Shown here: positions 8,511 through 17,789 of the stretch, piece by piece
How the letters are laid out: each line of letters starts with the position of its first letter
How positions within the stretch are numbered: position 1 is the first letter of the stretch
NCBI RefSeq assembly: GCF_002102255.1
Contig: NZ_LQPH01000142.1
Location: forward strand, 1-57,196
DNA length: 57,196 nucleotides
Source: Mycobacterium nebraskense
GTDB lineage: Bacteria; Actinomycetota; Actinomycetes; Mycobacteriales; Mycobacteriaceae
Direction of reading: 5' to 3'
The notes under the pieces: generated by a model
What the model was told of the DNA's origin: nothing
Database searches by the model: none
Seen by the model: the letters and a program-made list of their open reading frames with translations, nothing else
Made by a program: the position numbers and the translations under genes

Positions 8511-9341
8511 ATGCATATGGTCGATTTCGCCCATGTCCGGAGTGAGGCCGAGTACCGAGAACAGCTCGAGCATGCTCGCGCCGAGGCGCGCCGCCGCTAC
8601 CGCGACCACCTGGCGGCGGCATTCGAGCTGCACCGCTGCCCGCAACCCGAGACGCTCGCCGACCTCGCGCTCAAGGCACTCACGGATTGGCGCTACATCG
8701 ACAGCGGCGAGCGATGCCGGTGCGGCTGCCACCCGCGGCTACCCGAAAGTGATTTTCACGACTACGGATTTGATTGCGTGTGCACACGCACGCCCGAGGA
8801 TCGCCGCCGCTCGTGGCAGAAGTGGCGCCAGGGCCTGGCGGCGATCTGGGAATCGCCAGAGGGCCAACAGATCAAAGCCGACGCGCAAACCGCCGAAGCC
8901 GACCTGCAGGCCTGGCTGGCGGGCCAGAGCGATGTCATAGTGCGCAGCCATGGCGGGTGGTTCCCCGAAGAGTGGACCGGAGAAGTCGACGGCCACAGCT
9001 TCTACTTCTGTGAACGCCGCGGCGAGTGGCGCATCGAACTCGACCTGCGGCCAAGCGGTCGCTTCGTCCGTACTCTGACTGAGGACGACAGTGATGGTGC
9101 GGGCCAATGCTACGAGCGTGAACTGGACGAAGGTGATGTAATCGCCTCTGGCACAATCGATGTTGAGGGATACGGCAGCACCCCAGCTCAGCGGGCAGAC
9201 TTCATTATCGATACCATCCGCGTCCATCTCGCCCGCCAAGCATGCACACTGCACCGCGACAACCTGCCCTCGATACAAGCGTCGCTGGGCGGCGTGCTCA
9301 GCTGGTGCCCAGCTTGCGGAACCCGCCTATCCACCTCGTGA
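8511..9341 (+). CDS. Cys-rich protein of unknown function
   Basis: The product is 276 residues from ATG 8511 (ATG 8517 is equally possible). I do not recognise the family. The N-terminal 60 residues are charged and predicted helical. A cluster CRCGCHPR..DCVC at about residues 68-86 and a final CPAC near residue 268 could bind zinc. The middle region (GWFPEEWTGEVDGHSFYFCERRGEWRI) looks like beta-strands. Codon use fits the neighbours and there is no signal peptide or membrane segment, so it is probably cytoplasmic. It stands alone, with 9 bases to the upstream frame and 150 to the AAA+ gene. Proteins of this kind occur on mycobacterial plasmids and islands; that is an inference. Confidence 0.55.
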   Translation: MHMVDFAHVRSEAEYREQLEHARAEARRRYRDHLAAAFELHRCPQPETLADLALKALTDWRYIDSGERCRCGCHPRLPESDFHDYGFDCVCTRTPEDRRRSWQKWRQGLAAIWESPEGQQIKADAQTAEADLQAWLAGQSDVIVRSHGGWFPEEWTGEVDGHSFYFCERRGEWRIELDLRPSGRFVRTLTEDDSDGAGQCYERELDEGDVIASGTIDVEGYGSTPAQRADFIIDTIRVHLARQACTLHRDNLPSIQASLGGVLSWCPACGTRLSTS

Positions 9342-9491
9342 CCGCAGCAACCAACGCACGTTTTCAGTGCCAAACCGCCACCGGCGAAGCGCTGAGATCG
9401 ATACGCGGCCGTCGACACGAAAACCCGTTGACGACCCGGCAGACAGGTGAGAATCTGTCAAGCTGTCCTGTAGCCGAATCACCCCAAAGCG

Positions 9492-10883
9492 ATGAACCGC
9501 AACGCTAGCGGATCGAACGATCTGCCTGCCGGGCTCACCCGAGGCGCGGACCCAGTCCGCCGACCCATCACCGACGTCAACGGCTGGCTGGACAGCCAGA
9601 ATGGCGACGTGCGATCAGCGCTGTGCGCACTCGGGGAGTTGCTGGTCGGCGTCGCCGAACAAGACAGTGCCGAGAACGCTGAACGATTCACCGCCCGCTG
9701 CCTCGGCGTACCGGACTGCGGGCACCTGCTCGACGAGGAACGCCCCTTGCATCCGGTATCACGACTGACCACCGCACTGGCGTTGGCGCAATGGATCGAG
9801 GAACACAGGCCGGACTGCGAGATCGGTCCAGGCGAATCCACCCACCCCCCAACGTGGACGCAGACCAAGATCGGCGCCCGACGCTACCGCCACCCACTCT
9901 GCCTGCGTGTGCACTTTCCCGCCGGGACGCTGCTCGACGACACCGGATGCATCATCCACATCGAGACCCGTGAGAACGTCATGCGGTCCGCTCACGTGAG
10001 TGCCTTCGTGACGCCCGATAAGCAAGCAGATGCCTGCGCGCTATTGGATCGGCTCGCCGAACGCGCCAACGCACTCAACCCGTACCGCGGCCGCGCGGTG
10101 CGCGCCACCTACCAACGCGGACTGAGCCTGGACGTCATCGACCTGCCCGCAACCGCGACGCGCCACAACGTCATCGTCGGCGACGAGGTGTGGGCCGAGG
10201 TCGATCTTGGTGTCACCGCGGTACGCGACCGCCACAGCGTGCTCAACGCGCACGGCTCGGGGTCCCGCCGCGGGGTTTTGCTGTGCGGACCACCCGGCAC
10301 CGGCAAGTCAGCGATTAGCGCGGTCGTGGCCAGCGAAGTCGTCGGCGACTTCACCGTCATCTACATCGAGGCCAAGGCGGGTGCTGAGCTGCTGACCGCC
10401 GTCGTCGAGGAGGCGCAGCGCCTCGACGGTCCGGTGCTGCTCGTCCTGGAGGACGTCGACCTCTGGTGCCGGGACCGCTCGACCGGTGATGGGGGACTGT
10501 CGGAACTGTTGCAGGCAATGGACATCGAACCCAACGCCCGCATCCTGACACTGGCGTCCACGAACGATGCCGCCACATTGGATAGGGCGGCGATCCGCAC
10601 GGGGCGATTCGACTCCATCGTCGAGGTCGGTTATCCAAACAGCACGCAGGCTGCCCGGATCCTCTCGGTGTTGATCAACGAGATTCCCGGCGGTCAGACC
10701 ATTGACATTGCGACCGTCGTAGCCGCGCTGCCTGAAAATACCAGCGGCAGTGACCTTCGTGAAGTTGTGCGCCGTGCCGTGCTCGCCCCCGGTGACGAGG
10801 GAAGCATCAGTACCGCGACGTTGCTATCCGAAGTCGGCACCGGGCGATACCGGGCCCAGTTGTCGTCAGGGATGTACCTGTAA
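9492..10883 (+). CDS. AAA+ ATPase (classical AAA clade)
   Basis: The protein has 463 residues. Its C-terminal half is an AAA+ module with Walker A GPPGTGKSA (about 267-275), Walker B VLLVLEDVDLW (about 315), sensor-1 ILTLASTNDAATLD, and an arginine-finger segment AAIRTGRFD. This is the pattern of the FtsH/Cdc48/p97 clade. A small alpha-helical lid follows. The N-terminal 250 residues show no recognisable protease, membrane or substrate-binding domain. It is therefore a stand-alone ATPase of unknown partner. The neighbours suggest an island-borne function such as plasmid or phage maintenance or defence, but nothing specifies it. Confidence 0.75.
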   Translation: MNRNASGSNDLPAGLTRGADPVRRPITDVNGWLDSQNGDVRSALCALGELLVGVAEQDSAENAERFTARCLGVPDCGHLLDEERPLHPVSRLTTALALAQWIEEHRPDCEIGPGESTHPPTWTQTKIGARRYRHPLCLRVHFPAGTLLDDTGCIIHIETRENVMRSAHVSAFVTPDKQADACALLDRLAERANALNPYRGRAVRATYQRGLSLDVIDLPATATRHNVIVGDEVWAEVDLGVTAVRDRHSVLNAHGSGSRRGVLLCGPPGTGKSAISAVVASEVVGDFTVIYIEAKAGAELLTAVVEEAQRLDGPVLLVLEDVDLWCRDRSTGDGGLSELLQAMDIEPNARILTLASTNDAATLDRAAIRTGRFDSIVEVGYPNSTQAARILSVLINEIPGGQTIDIATVVAALPENTSGSDLREVVRRAVLAPGDEGSISTATLLSEVGTGRYRAQLSSGMYL

Positions 10884-11297
10884 CGAGCCACCGCGACAGC
10901 ATCCCCGAGCTCAGCTAGTAGAACGGGGCCCCGTCGGCGAGCTGTGCCTCCCGAGCTACGCCACGTCACCAGAGTCGAAGGGGGACTGGAACTCCGAGCT
11001 TCGGTGGCCAAAACCGGGCATTATTCTCCTGTGGCCGCGACGCCGACCTTATCGATCCGACGTAATTGGTCATTATCGGGGCTTCTCCGACGCGGGATAA
11101 TCTCCGAACCATGCGAAGTGAAGGCTCGGACTGCCGCGCTGGTTGGCTGTGACGAGCCGAGGTTTTGGCCGCATCCGGTCCATTGCTAATCACAGTTCGT
11201 ATGCATTAACCATCGGCGCCCCAGGGCACGATTGTGGTGGACAGGCTTCGTCAAGGCGACGTGCGGCGCTGCGCTCCGGGGAAGGGTCGAGTAGCCG
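10884..11297. other. Intergenic, no gene recognised
   Basis: These 414 bases lie between the AAA+ gene and the minus-strand SDR, at the junction between accessory island and catabolic locus. No frame here has a recognisable product. I saw no clear terminator or transposon end. Confidence 0.5.
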
Positions 11298-12140
11298 TCA
11301 AGCTCCGGTGGCGCTGATGTCTGGGGTGTCGAACATCTTGCCGAGGTCGAGTTGACCGGACTGCACCGCGCCGAAGAATCCGCCATCGGTAACCAATGCT
11401 TCGCCGTTGATGTAGCTCGATCGGGGGCTGTTAAGGAAGATCAGAGGCCACGCCTGTTCCTCGGCGGTTGAGCGCCGACGGATCGGCCCGACGAAGGCGT
11501 CAATGATGTTCTGCCCGGCGAATTCCACGAAATGGGGCAGCATCGCGGTGTCGGTGGGGCCGGGGTTGATGCAGTTGAGCCGGATGTCATCGGTGATCAG
11601 CGTGGCGGCCCGGGACGCCACCCAGGCGTTGATCGCCTTCTTGGAAAGTGGGTATGCACCGACCGCTCCCATCTCGTCATTAGCCACACACCACCGCTTG
11701 CCCTCATCGAACCCGTCGGTGGACACCAGTTCCATAAGCTGCTCCAGCTCCTTTTGCCACCCCATGGCGGCATTGGACGCGACCACCGCGATCGCACCGC
11801 CGGCAGGAATCTTGGGCAGGACCAGGTCCACCAGGTGCCGGGCTCCGACGAAGTTGACCAGCAACACGTCCAGGCCAGAGAACGGCGGCCCAGGCAGGCC
11901 CGCGCAGCCAAAATAACCATGGACCGGCCCGTCGATGGACTCGGCTGCCCGCTCGATCGATGTGCGATCACGCAAGTCCACTTCCAGCGCCCGGTCGACC
12001 GACGCCTCGGTAGGCCGCACGTCGAGCGCAGTGACGCGTGCCCCTAGCTTGGTCAAGATCGTTGCCGTCGCTGCGCCCATGCCCGACGCGGCGCCGGTAA
12101 CCACCACATGGCGCCCCGCATATCCCAGTACGTCTTCCAT
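11298..12140 (-). CDS. SDR oxidoreductase, 3-alpha-HSD/carbonyl-reductase type
   Basis: The start ATG 12140 is preceded by GGAGGAAAC and gives 280 residues. The cofactor motif is TGAASGMG (15-22), with D40 after beta-2 suggesting NAD(H). The catalytic set is S122, Y163 and K167 (YPLSKKA). The 41-residue gap between Ser and Tyr is much longer than in ordinary SDRs and equals that of Comamonas 3-alpha-hydroxysteroid dehydrogenase/carbonyl reductase (S114, Y155, K159). It likely oxidises a secondary alcohol on a bulky substrate. It is divergent from the aldehyde dehydrogenase across about 200 bases holding a palindrome. Confidence 0.85.
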   Translation of the reverse strand: MEDVLGYAGRHVVVTGAASGMGAATATILTKLGARVTALDVRPTEASVDRALEVDLRDRTSIERAAESIDGPVHGYFGCAGLPGPPFSGLDVLLVNFVGARHLVDLVLPKIPAGGAIAVVASNAAMGWQKELEQLMELVSTDGFDEGKRWCVANDEMGAVGAYPLSKKAINAWVASRAATLITDDIRLNCINPGPTDTAMLPHFVEFAGQNIIDAFVGPIRRRSTAEEQAWPLIFLNSPRSSYINGEALVTDGGFFGAVQSGQLDLGKMFDTPDISATGA

Positions 12141-12223
12141 GTTTCCTCCAACCAAGTTGACCGCGAAGATGATGACTACCGGTATACAGATATAACAGGT
12201 GTCCAAAGAGGAACATTATATTC

Positions 12224-12235
12224 TCCCTATAGGGA
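12224..12235. promoter_or_regulatory. TCCCTATAGGGA palindrome in divergent promoter
   Basis: This perfect 12-bp palindrome sits between the divergent SDR and aldehyde dehydrogenase genes, in an AT-rich stretch unlike the flanking coding DNA. It is a candidate operator; the TetR gene at 14882 is the nearest possible regulator. Confidence 0.45.
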
Positions 12236-12338
12236 TACGCTGTTGCTAGCGTCTTCTGGCATCGGCACGTCTGCGGCAGTAGGCCCGACTGGGCGATGCA
12301 GCGGGCGTCAAATTCTTCAGAGTTGGAGGTAATGCGCG

Positions 12339-13868
12339 GTGAGCGACCGCTGGGATTACGACAACATGTTCATCGACGGCGCTTGGACGGCCGACGACAC
12401 GGTCGGGGTCATCAAAGTCATAGACCCGGCCACCGAGGAGGCCATCGGCTCGGTCCCGGAAGCGGGCCTCAAGGCCACCCGCGCGGCGATCGCAGCCGCC
12501 CGCCGGGCATTCGACGACGGCCCCTGGCCGCGGACGTCGCCGCGAGATCGGGCAAAGGTCCTACGCCGATTCGCCGCCATCCTTGATGAGCGCCATAATT
12601 TCCTCAAGAAGCTGGTGATGGCCGAGTCCGGGTCGGTCGGCTTTCTCGCCGACATCATTCAGGTGCGCGGCACGATTGACATCGCCGAGTGGATTGCCGA
12701 GGCCATGGAACTCGCGGTGCGGTGGACCGAAGTGTCTCCGCCGGCCGGGGGTCCGACCGGAATGGCCGGGCACGTTGTGGTCCGCGAACCGGTCGGTGTG
12801 GTGGCCGCGATCACCCCGTTCAACTTCCCGTTTTTCCTCAACATTGTGAAGGTCTTGCCGGCTCTGGCGGCCGGCTGCACCGTGGTGCTCAAGCCGCACC
12901 AGTGGACGCCGCTTGACGCCTTCGAGATCGCCAAAGCGGCTCAGGATGCTGACCTTCCGCCAGGCGTGCTCAACGTCATCGCGGGTGGCCCCGAGGTCGG
13001 GGCGGAGATGACCACCCACCCGCTGGTCGACATGGTCACTTTCACCGGCTCGACTACCACCGGGCGAGCCATCATGGCGGCCGCTGCCCCCACAGTCAAG
13101 CGCCTGCAACTCGAGCTCGGCGGTAAAAGTGCGTCGATCGTCTTGGACGATGTCCCTGAAGACCACGTCGCCAACATGGGCATTATCACCTCGATGATCC
13201 ATGCTGGGCAGGGCTGCGCCATCCAGACGAGAATGCTGCTGCCCGAGCACTTGCTCGATGCGTACGTCGACGGCGCCAAGAGGTCGGCGTCGTCTCTGAA
13301 GGTCGGCGACCCCCGCGAGTCCGACACGCTCATCGGCCCGTTGATCCGAGAGCGGCAGCGAGCCCGGGTCGAGGCATACGTGCAATCCGGTCTGGATGAG
13401 GGAGCCGAGCTGGTCTTCGGCGGCAAGCGTCCCGCGCACTTAGCCAAGGGGTTCTTTTACGAGCCGACGCTGTTCGTCAACGCCCGCAATGACATGCGGA
13501 TTGCGCGGGAGGAAATCTTCGGTCCGGTCCTCACCGTGATCACCTACAAGACTGAAGAGGAGGCGATTCGCATCGCCAACGATTCGATTTACGGACTCGG
13601 CGGCGGCGTCATCACGGGCAACACCGCGCGCGGCTTCAACGTTGCCCGTCAGATCCGGGCCGGAAATGTCTCGGTGCAGACGGTGGGGCCGCCCACCGTC
13701 AACGTCGAGGCTCTGGGCAGCTCCGGCCCTGGCTGGTCAGCCGATCAGCCCAATGGGGTGGGCATCACCGGTGTCTTCGGCGGATTCAAGCAGAGCGGCA
13801 TTGGCAGGGAATGGGGCCACCACGGAATTGAGGAGTTCACCGAACTCAAATCCATCGCCTGGAGCTGA
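12339..13868 (+). CDS. Aldehyde dehydrogenase family protein
   Basis: The product is 509 residues from GTG 12339, with GGAGG at 12324-12328. It has the ALDH N-terminal FNFPF motif, the general-base glutamate in LELGGKS (about residue 260) and the nucleophilic cysteine in GQGCAIQTR (about residue 293), followed by EEIFGPVLTV. All catalytic residues are present. It would oxidise an aldehyde to an acid with NAD(P)+ in the cytoplasm. Being divergent from an alcohol-oxidising SDR, it may take the next step (alcohol to aldehyde to acid) before CoA activation. A loop near residue 450 is longer than usual. The substrate is not determinable. Confidence 0.9.
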   Translation: MSDRWDYDNMFIDGAWTADDTVGVIKVIDPATEEAIGSVPEAGLKATRAAIAAARRAFDDGPWPRTSPRDRAKVLRRFAAILDERHNFLKKLVMAESGSVGFLADIIQVRGTIDIAEWIAEAMELAVRWTEVSPPAGGPTGMAGHVVVREPVGVVAAITPFNFPFFLNIVKVLPALAAGCTVVLKPHQWTPLDAFEIAKAAQDADLPPGVLNVIAGGPEVGAEMTTHPLVDMVTFTGSTTTGRAIMAAAAPTVKRLQLELGGKSASIVLDDVPEDHVANMGIITSMIHAGQGCAIQTRMLLPEHLLDAYVDGAKRSASSLKVGDPRESDTLIGPLIRERQRARVEAYVQSGLDEGAELVFGGKRPAHLAKGFFYEPTLFVNARNDMRIAREEIFGPVLTVITYKTEEEAIRIANDSIYGLGGGVITGNTARGFNVARQIRAGNVSVQTVGPPTVNVEALGSSGPGWSADQPNGVGITGVFGGFKQSGIGREWGHHGIEEFTELKSIAWS

Positions 13869-14103
13869 GTTGCAATCACTATCACGTGTGCGATAGGCAG
13901 GCTGGCTTTGATTCAGCATGTTAACCTCGTGAGACAGCACCTGAGCGTTTTGCACTGGTAGAACATGGTGGGCGTCATGCAAGAATTTGCTCACTCAAAC
14001 CGAGGGCATGAGGGAGACAAGTGGAGGCTCAATGGGGGTCATCTGTCTCCGAACGGACCTGTGGTGTGCCGTTGAACGAGAAGCAGGTTGTTGAGGGCCG
14101 TGC

Positions 14104-14898
14104 ATGACTGGGCAGCTGGGAGCGCCTCGTCCCTTCACCTATCAACACGATGGGTTGACGTTGGCCTATGCGGTGGTCGGCGACGGACCTCAGCCGGTCT
14201 TGTTCGTCCACGGCGCGACCGCCACGGGCGAGTTCGAGTGGGCTGGCCTGGCCGCGGCCCTGGGGCCGGGGTACCGATGCATCCTGCCCGATCTACGCGG
14301 CCATGGCCGATCGGAATTCCGATCGACGGCTACGACGGGGACCGCAGTCCGCTCCGACCTGCGGTATCTCATCGAGTATTTGGACCTGGGACGCCCGCAC
14401 ATCGTGGGTTTCTCCTATGGTGCGGAGATTGCGCTGACGCTGGAATTGGAGAACCCGGGAACGGCCCGATCCTTGATCCTCATTTCTCCCGGGACGGGAC
14501 GCCCCAGCGACTACCGCGCTCCTCGGCTGGAGCATCTGCACCGCACGTGGCCGTTTGCGCTACGACGCTTGCATGAGGCCGTGCACGGGCCCGAGCACTG
14601 GCGCGACCTGGTCACCGCGCTACACGAGGACAGCGTGTCTTGGCCCGAATTGAGCGAGGAGACGTTGGCCGGCATCGCGTGCCCGATTCTGTTGATGGCA
14701 GGGGATCGGGACGAACTCACGCGTCAGCAGCAGGGTCGGCGATTCGCGCAAGTCAATCCGCGGGCCCGGTTTGTCGAGATAGCGGGCGCGGCGCATTCCG
14801 CCCACCAGAAGTGCCCAGATACGGTCAGGGGAGTTATCGGCGACTTCCTGGCCGAAGTCGACCTTGAGAGAGCGGAGCGTCATGGCGCGGTCAACTGA
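14104..14898 (+). CDS. Alpha/beta hydrolase
   Basis: The 264-residue protein has the alpha/beta-hydrolase layout: oxyanion segment LFVHGATATGEFEW, RGHGRS turn, nucleophile elbow GFSYGAE, acid in GDRDELT and catalytic histidine in GAAHSAH. It is an esterase- or lactonase-like enzyme. The start is ATG 14104; no strong ribosome site is seen. Its 3' end overlaps the TetR gene by 17 bases, so the two are probably co-transcribed. There is no signal peptide. A role in ester or ring-lactone opening in the catabolic locus is inferred only from position. Confidence 0.85.
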   Translation: MTGQLGAPRPFTYQHDGLTLAYAVVGDGPQPVLFVHGATATGEFEWAGLAAALGPGYRCILPDLRGHGRSEFRSTATTGTAVRSDLRYLIEYLDLGRPHIVGFSYGAEIALTLELENPGTARSLILISPGTGRPSDYRAPRLEHLHRTWPFALRRLHEAVHGPEHWRDLVTALHEDSVSWPELSEETLAGIACPILLMAGDRDELTRQQQGRRFAQVNPRARFVEIAGAAHSAHQKCPDTVRGVIGDFLAEVDLERAERHGAVN

Positions 14899-15571
14899 GC
14901 TGAAGGCAAAGAAAAATCACCAGCCGGCGGAGGCGCCCGTACCGAGTTGGCAGCGGGACAGTGTCGATCGCTCGCTGCGCAACGCCCGCGCGCGAGCCCA
15001 GGCACGTAGCGATCGCTTCGTGTCGGCGGCGATACAGCTCCTGGGGGAGCGAGACGAAAGCGACTTCACCATCCAAGACGTCGTTGACAAATCCAGCATG
15101 TCGCAGCGGACTTTTTACACCTTTTTCGATGGCAAAGACAGCCTGCTGTTGGCGGTGTACGAGACGATCCTGCGGACCACGGCGATGCCAATGATCCGCG
15201 AGCGGTGCGACGGCATCACGGATCCCGTGCAGCGGGTGCGGGCCTTAATGGAGGCACTGTCTGAAATCACCGCGATGCCGGCCCGACTGGCGCGTGGGCT
15301 CAGTGTCCTGCACCTGCGGCTGGCCGAGTCCCGCCCCAACGACCTCGCTTACGCCCTGGAACCCTTGCACTCCTTCATCGTTGAGTTGCTCGAAGAGGTT
15401 GCCGATGCAGGCTTGCTCCGCGATGACGTGCCGTTAGCCACCCAGGCCGCGCTACTTCAGGAGCTCCTGCTGGCGACGTCGCACTCCGCGGTGTTGTCCG
15501 GTGGGCGGACGACCAGTGTCGATGACCTGTGGGCTTTCTGCTCGGCGGCCATCCTCCGCGCGGCAACCTAA
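14882..15571 (+). CDS. TetR-family transcriptional regulator
   Basis: The product is 229 residues from ATG 14882; an upstream in-frame TTG at 14864 is less likely. After a basic 35-residue lead it has the TetR DNA-binding domain, with ESDFTIQDVVDKSSMSQRTFYTFFDGK as the helix-turn-helix, then a helical ligand domain. Many TetR proteins in such loci sense an acyl-CoA intermediate. It follows the hydrolase with overlap and converges on the CoA-transferase gene. Candidate operators are the palindromes at 12224-12235 and 17668-17701, but the link is unproven. Confidence 0.88.
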   Translation: MARSTELKAKKNHQPAEAPVPSWQRDSVDRSLRNARARAQARSDRFVSAAIQLLGERDESDFTIQDVVDKSSMSQRTFYTFFDGKDSLLLAVYETILRTTAMPMIRERCDGITDPVQRVRALMEALSEITAMPARLARGLSVLHLRLAESRPNDLAYALEPLHSFIVELLEEVADAGLLRDDVPLATQAALLQELLLATSHSAVLSGGRTTSVDDLWAFCSAAILRAAT

Positions 15572-15589
15572 CAGCCGAGGCGGCACTTC

Positions 15590-16813
15590 TCAGGTCACCG
15601 CGCCACTGACCTTGAGGTCGATCAGTTCGTCGTCCGACTTGCCGAGCGCCCGCAGAATGTCATCGGTGTGCTCGGCGAATTGTGGCGCCCGCTTGAGCTG
15701 TACGGGCTTCTCGTCGAACTGCACCGGGTTGGCGACCAGTTCCCGCGGAGCGCCGTCGATGTCGAGTACTTCGGCGATCATTCCATTGGCTCGCAACGCC
15801 GGGTCCTGGCCCACTTCCCACGGATCCTGCGCGATGGCCCACTGGCCTTCCATGCCGGCGAACCGGGTGACCCATTCGGCCAGCGGCCGCGCGGCGAGCA
15901 CCTCTTGCACGATCTCGGCCGCTACCGGCGTATTGCCCATGAGTGCCTCGGTGCTAGCGAATCGCTCGTCATGGATGAGGTCCTCGCGGTCGATGTGCCG
16001 ACAGAACTCGGGCCAATAGCGCCCGGGTTGGAGCATGGCCAGCACGAGCCAACGGTTGTCGGCGGTTCGGTAGTTGCCCACCAGCGGGTTCATCGGCGCC
16101 GTGTTGCCGGGTGCGCGGGGCGCCGGTGGGCCGCCCTCGAGAAGCGCCAAACCTACGGAGAGAGCGCTGGCCCAGGCACCCACGCCGAGCAGTGAGACGT
16201 CGACAACCGACGTTTCGCCGGTGCGTTCGCGCGCTAGGAGCGCCGCGGCGATGCCTCCGGCGATGGTCATTCCGCCCAACGAATCACCGTAGGCACCGGC
16301 AGGCATCTTGGGAATGCCATCGAACTCTGCAGGCGCGGCCCCCACCGCGCCACCGGCCCGAGCCCAGAAGGCGGTGCTGTCGTAGCCGCCCTTCTCGCTG
16401 TCAGGGCCGTTGGCGCCGAAACCGGATCCGCGGACGTAGATGATGTCCGGATTGATCTTGCGGACATCGTCGAGTTCGATGCCCAGCCGCCGTCGCGCGG
16501 CGGGCAGGAAGTTCGTCAAGAACACGTCACTGGTGCGGATCAGCTCGTGCAGCACCTGCAGCGCTTGGGGCTGCTCCAGCGCGAGGCCGATGCTGCGCTT
16601 GCCCCGATTGGGGTGTTCCATCAAGGGTGCGAACGACCCGCTGCCGACCGCCATGCCCATCACGGCGCTCAGGCCGCGCTGGGCATCACCCTTTTCTGCG
16701 TGCTCGACCTTGATGACGTCGGCACCCCAGTCGGCCAAGACCGCACCCGCGGACGGGACGAAGGTGAACTGTGCCACCTCCAGTACCCGGACGCCGTCCA
16801 TCGGTCGAATCAC
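15590..16813 (-). CDS. Class III (CaiB/BaiF) CoA-transferase
   Basis: The 407-residue length is normal for family III CoA-transferases. It begins MDGVRVLEVAQFTFVPSAG and has the ADWGADVIKVEH motif. The catalytic aspartate is the D in GGYDSTAFWARAG. These enzymes move CoA between carboxylic acids through an aspartyl-CoA anhydride. It lies upstream of nothing on its strand except the SDR 41 bases before its start, so the two form an operon (SDR first). It may activate the acid substrate of the pathway without ATP. Confidence 0.92.
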   Translation of the reverse strand: MIRPMDGVRVLEVAQFTFVPSAGAVLADWGADVIKVEHAEKGDAQRGLSAVMGMAVGSGSFAPLMEHPNRGKRSIGLALEQPQALQVLHELIRTSDVFLTNFLPAARRRLGIELDDVRKINPDIIYVRGSGFGANGPDSEKGGYDSTAFWARAGGAVGAAPAEFDGIPKMPAGAYGDSLGGMTIAGGIAAALLARERTGETSVVDVSLLGVGAWASALSVGLALLEGGPPAPRAPGNTAPMNPLVGNYRTADNRWLVLAMLQPGRYWPEFCRHIDREDLIHDERFASTEALMGNTPVAAEIVQEVLAARPLAEWVTRFAGMEGQWAIAQDPWEVGQDPALRANGMIAEVLDIDGAPRELVANPVQFDEKPVQLKRAPQFAEHTDDILRALGKSDDELIDLKVSGAVT

Positions 16814-16854
16814 TTTGTCTCCTTTGCGGTTTCGGCTTCATCCTGGGGAGGGGC

Positions 16855-17616
16855 TCAGCTGCTGGCCGGACGGACGTGGATCACATCCATCATCACTTCG
16901 CGGGGCCTGGTGATGACGTCGTGCAACACGTCGGCGACGGTGGCCGAGGTGAGGAGGTGGGTACCACTCATCCGGGTGAGGTAGCCGTCGGCTTCCCACA
17001 GCGGCCAGGCCTTTTCGAGGTCGCCCGGCCCGAAGTTCTCGTGGATTCCGGTATCTCCGACCGCGCCGAGGACGACCAAGGTCACCCGGATGCCGTCTCG
17101 GCGCAGCTCCTTGCTCATGGCTCCGGTGAAACCGTTGAGGCCACGTTTGGTGGCGGCGTAAAGGGTCATCATCGGCATGTCGTCGAGCGTGATCTCCGAG
17201 GAGATGTTCATGATGTCGCCGCCGCCGGCCGCGCGCAGTAGCGGAATGGCAGAACGCGTCGTGTAGATGGGTGCCACCAGGTTGGTGTTGACGGTCACGG
17301 CGATATCTTCGTCGCTGGCTTCTTCGATCAGCCGGATCCGGCTGGCACCCGCGGAATTGATCAGGACGTCGATACGGCCGAACTGCGTCGCGATCTGTTC
17401 GAAGGCGGCCTGCACATCGTGGCTGTTGGTGATGTCGGTGACGATCGGAACGGCACTGGGCCCGATGATCTCGACGACCTCGTCGAGCAGCAATTTACGG
17501 CGGGCCAGCAGCACGACCGTCGCGCCGTCCTGCGCGAGGCGGATGGCGGTGGCCCGGCCGACGCCCATCGATGAGCCGGCAATCACGGCGACTCGGCCCT
17601 CCATGCTCTGCGACAT
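16855..17616 (-). CDS. SDR oxidoreductase
   Basis: The product is 253 residues from ATG 17616, preceded by GAGGAG; the frame is open further upstream but without SDR sequence. It has the motif GSSMGVG near the N-terminus, NSAG in beta-4 and the active site YAATKRG with a preceding serine in NISSE. It is a classical SDR that would use NAD(P). The C-terminal region (YLTRMSGTHLLTSATVADVL) differs from the usual DGG ending and resembles SDRs with a non-specific tail. It is divergent from the DapA-like gene across a region rich in palindromes. Confidence 0.85.
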   Translation of the reverse strand: MSQSMEGRVAVIAGSSMGVGRATAIRLAQDGATVVLLARRKLLLDEVVEIIGPSAVPIVTDITNSHDVQAAFEQIATQFGRIDVLINSAGASRIRLIEEASDEDIAVTVNTNLVAPIYTTRSAIPLLRAAGGGDIMNISSEITLDDMPMMTLYAATKRGLNGFTGAMSKELRRDGIRVTLVVLGAVGDTGIHENFGPGDLEKAWPLWEADGYLTRMSGTHLLTSATVADVLHDVITRPREVMMDVIHVRPASS

Positions 17617-17667
17617 CACGCTCCTCATACTGGCCGGTTGCCGCGCTATCGAAAAACGCGGATCAGG

Positions 17668-17701
17668 GTGCATCGAGCATGCACTTGTTCCTTGCATGCA
17701 A
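17668..17701. promoter_or_regulatory. Paired palindromes in divergent promoter
   Basis: Two sites lie side by side: GTGCATCGAGCATGCAC (17668-17684, 6-bp arms, 5-bp spacer) and TTGCATGCAA (17692-17701). They share the TGCAT core. They occupy the space between the minus-strand SDR and the plus-strand operon that starts at 17790, as an operator controlling both would. Confidence 0.55.
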
Positions 17702-17789
17702 TGCACATATGGTTCTACCATGACGCGTACGTGATAGTCATCACCTGGCCCGGAACTCGCGTCCGGCAAAAATGCAGAAGGAGTCGGTT

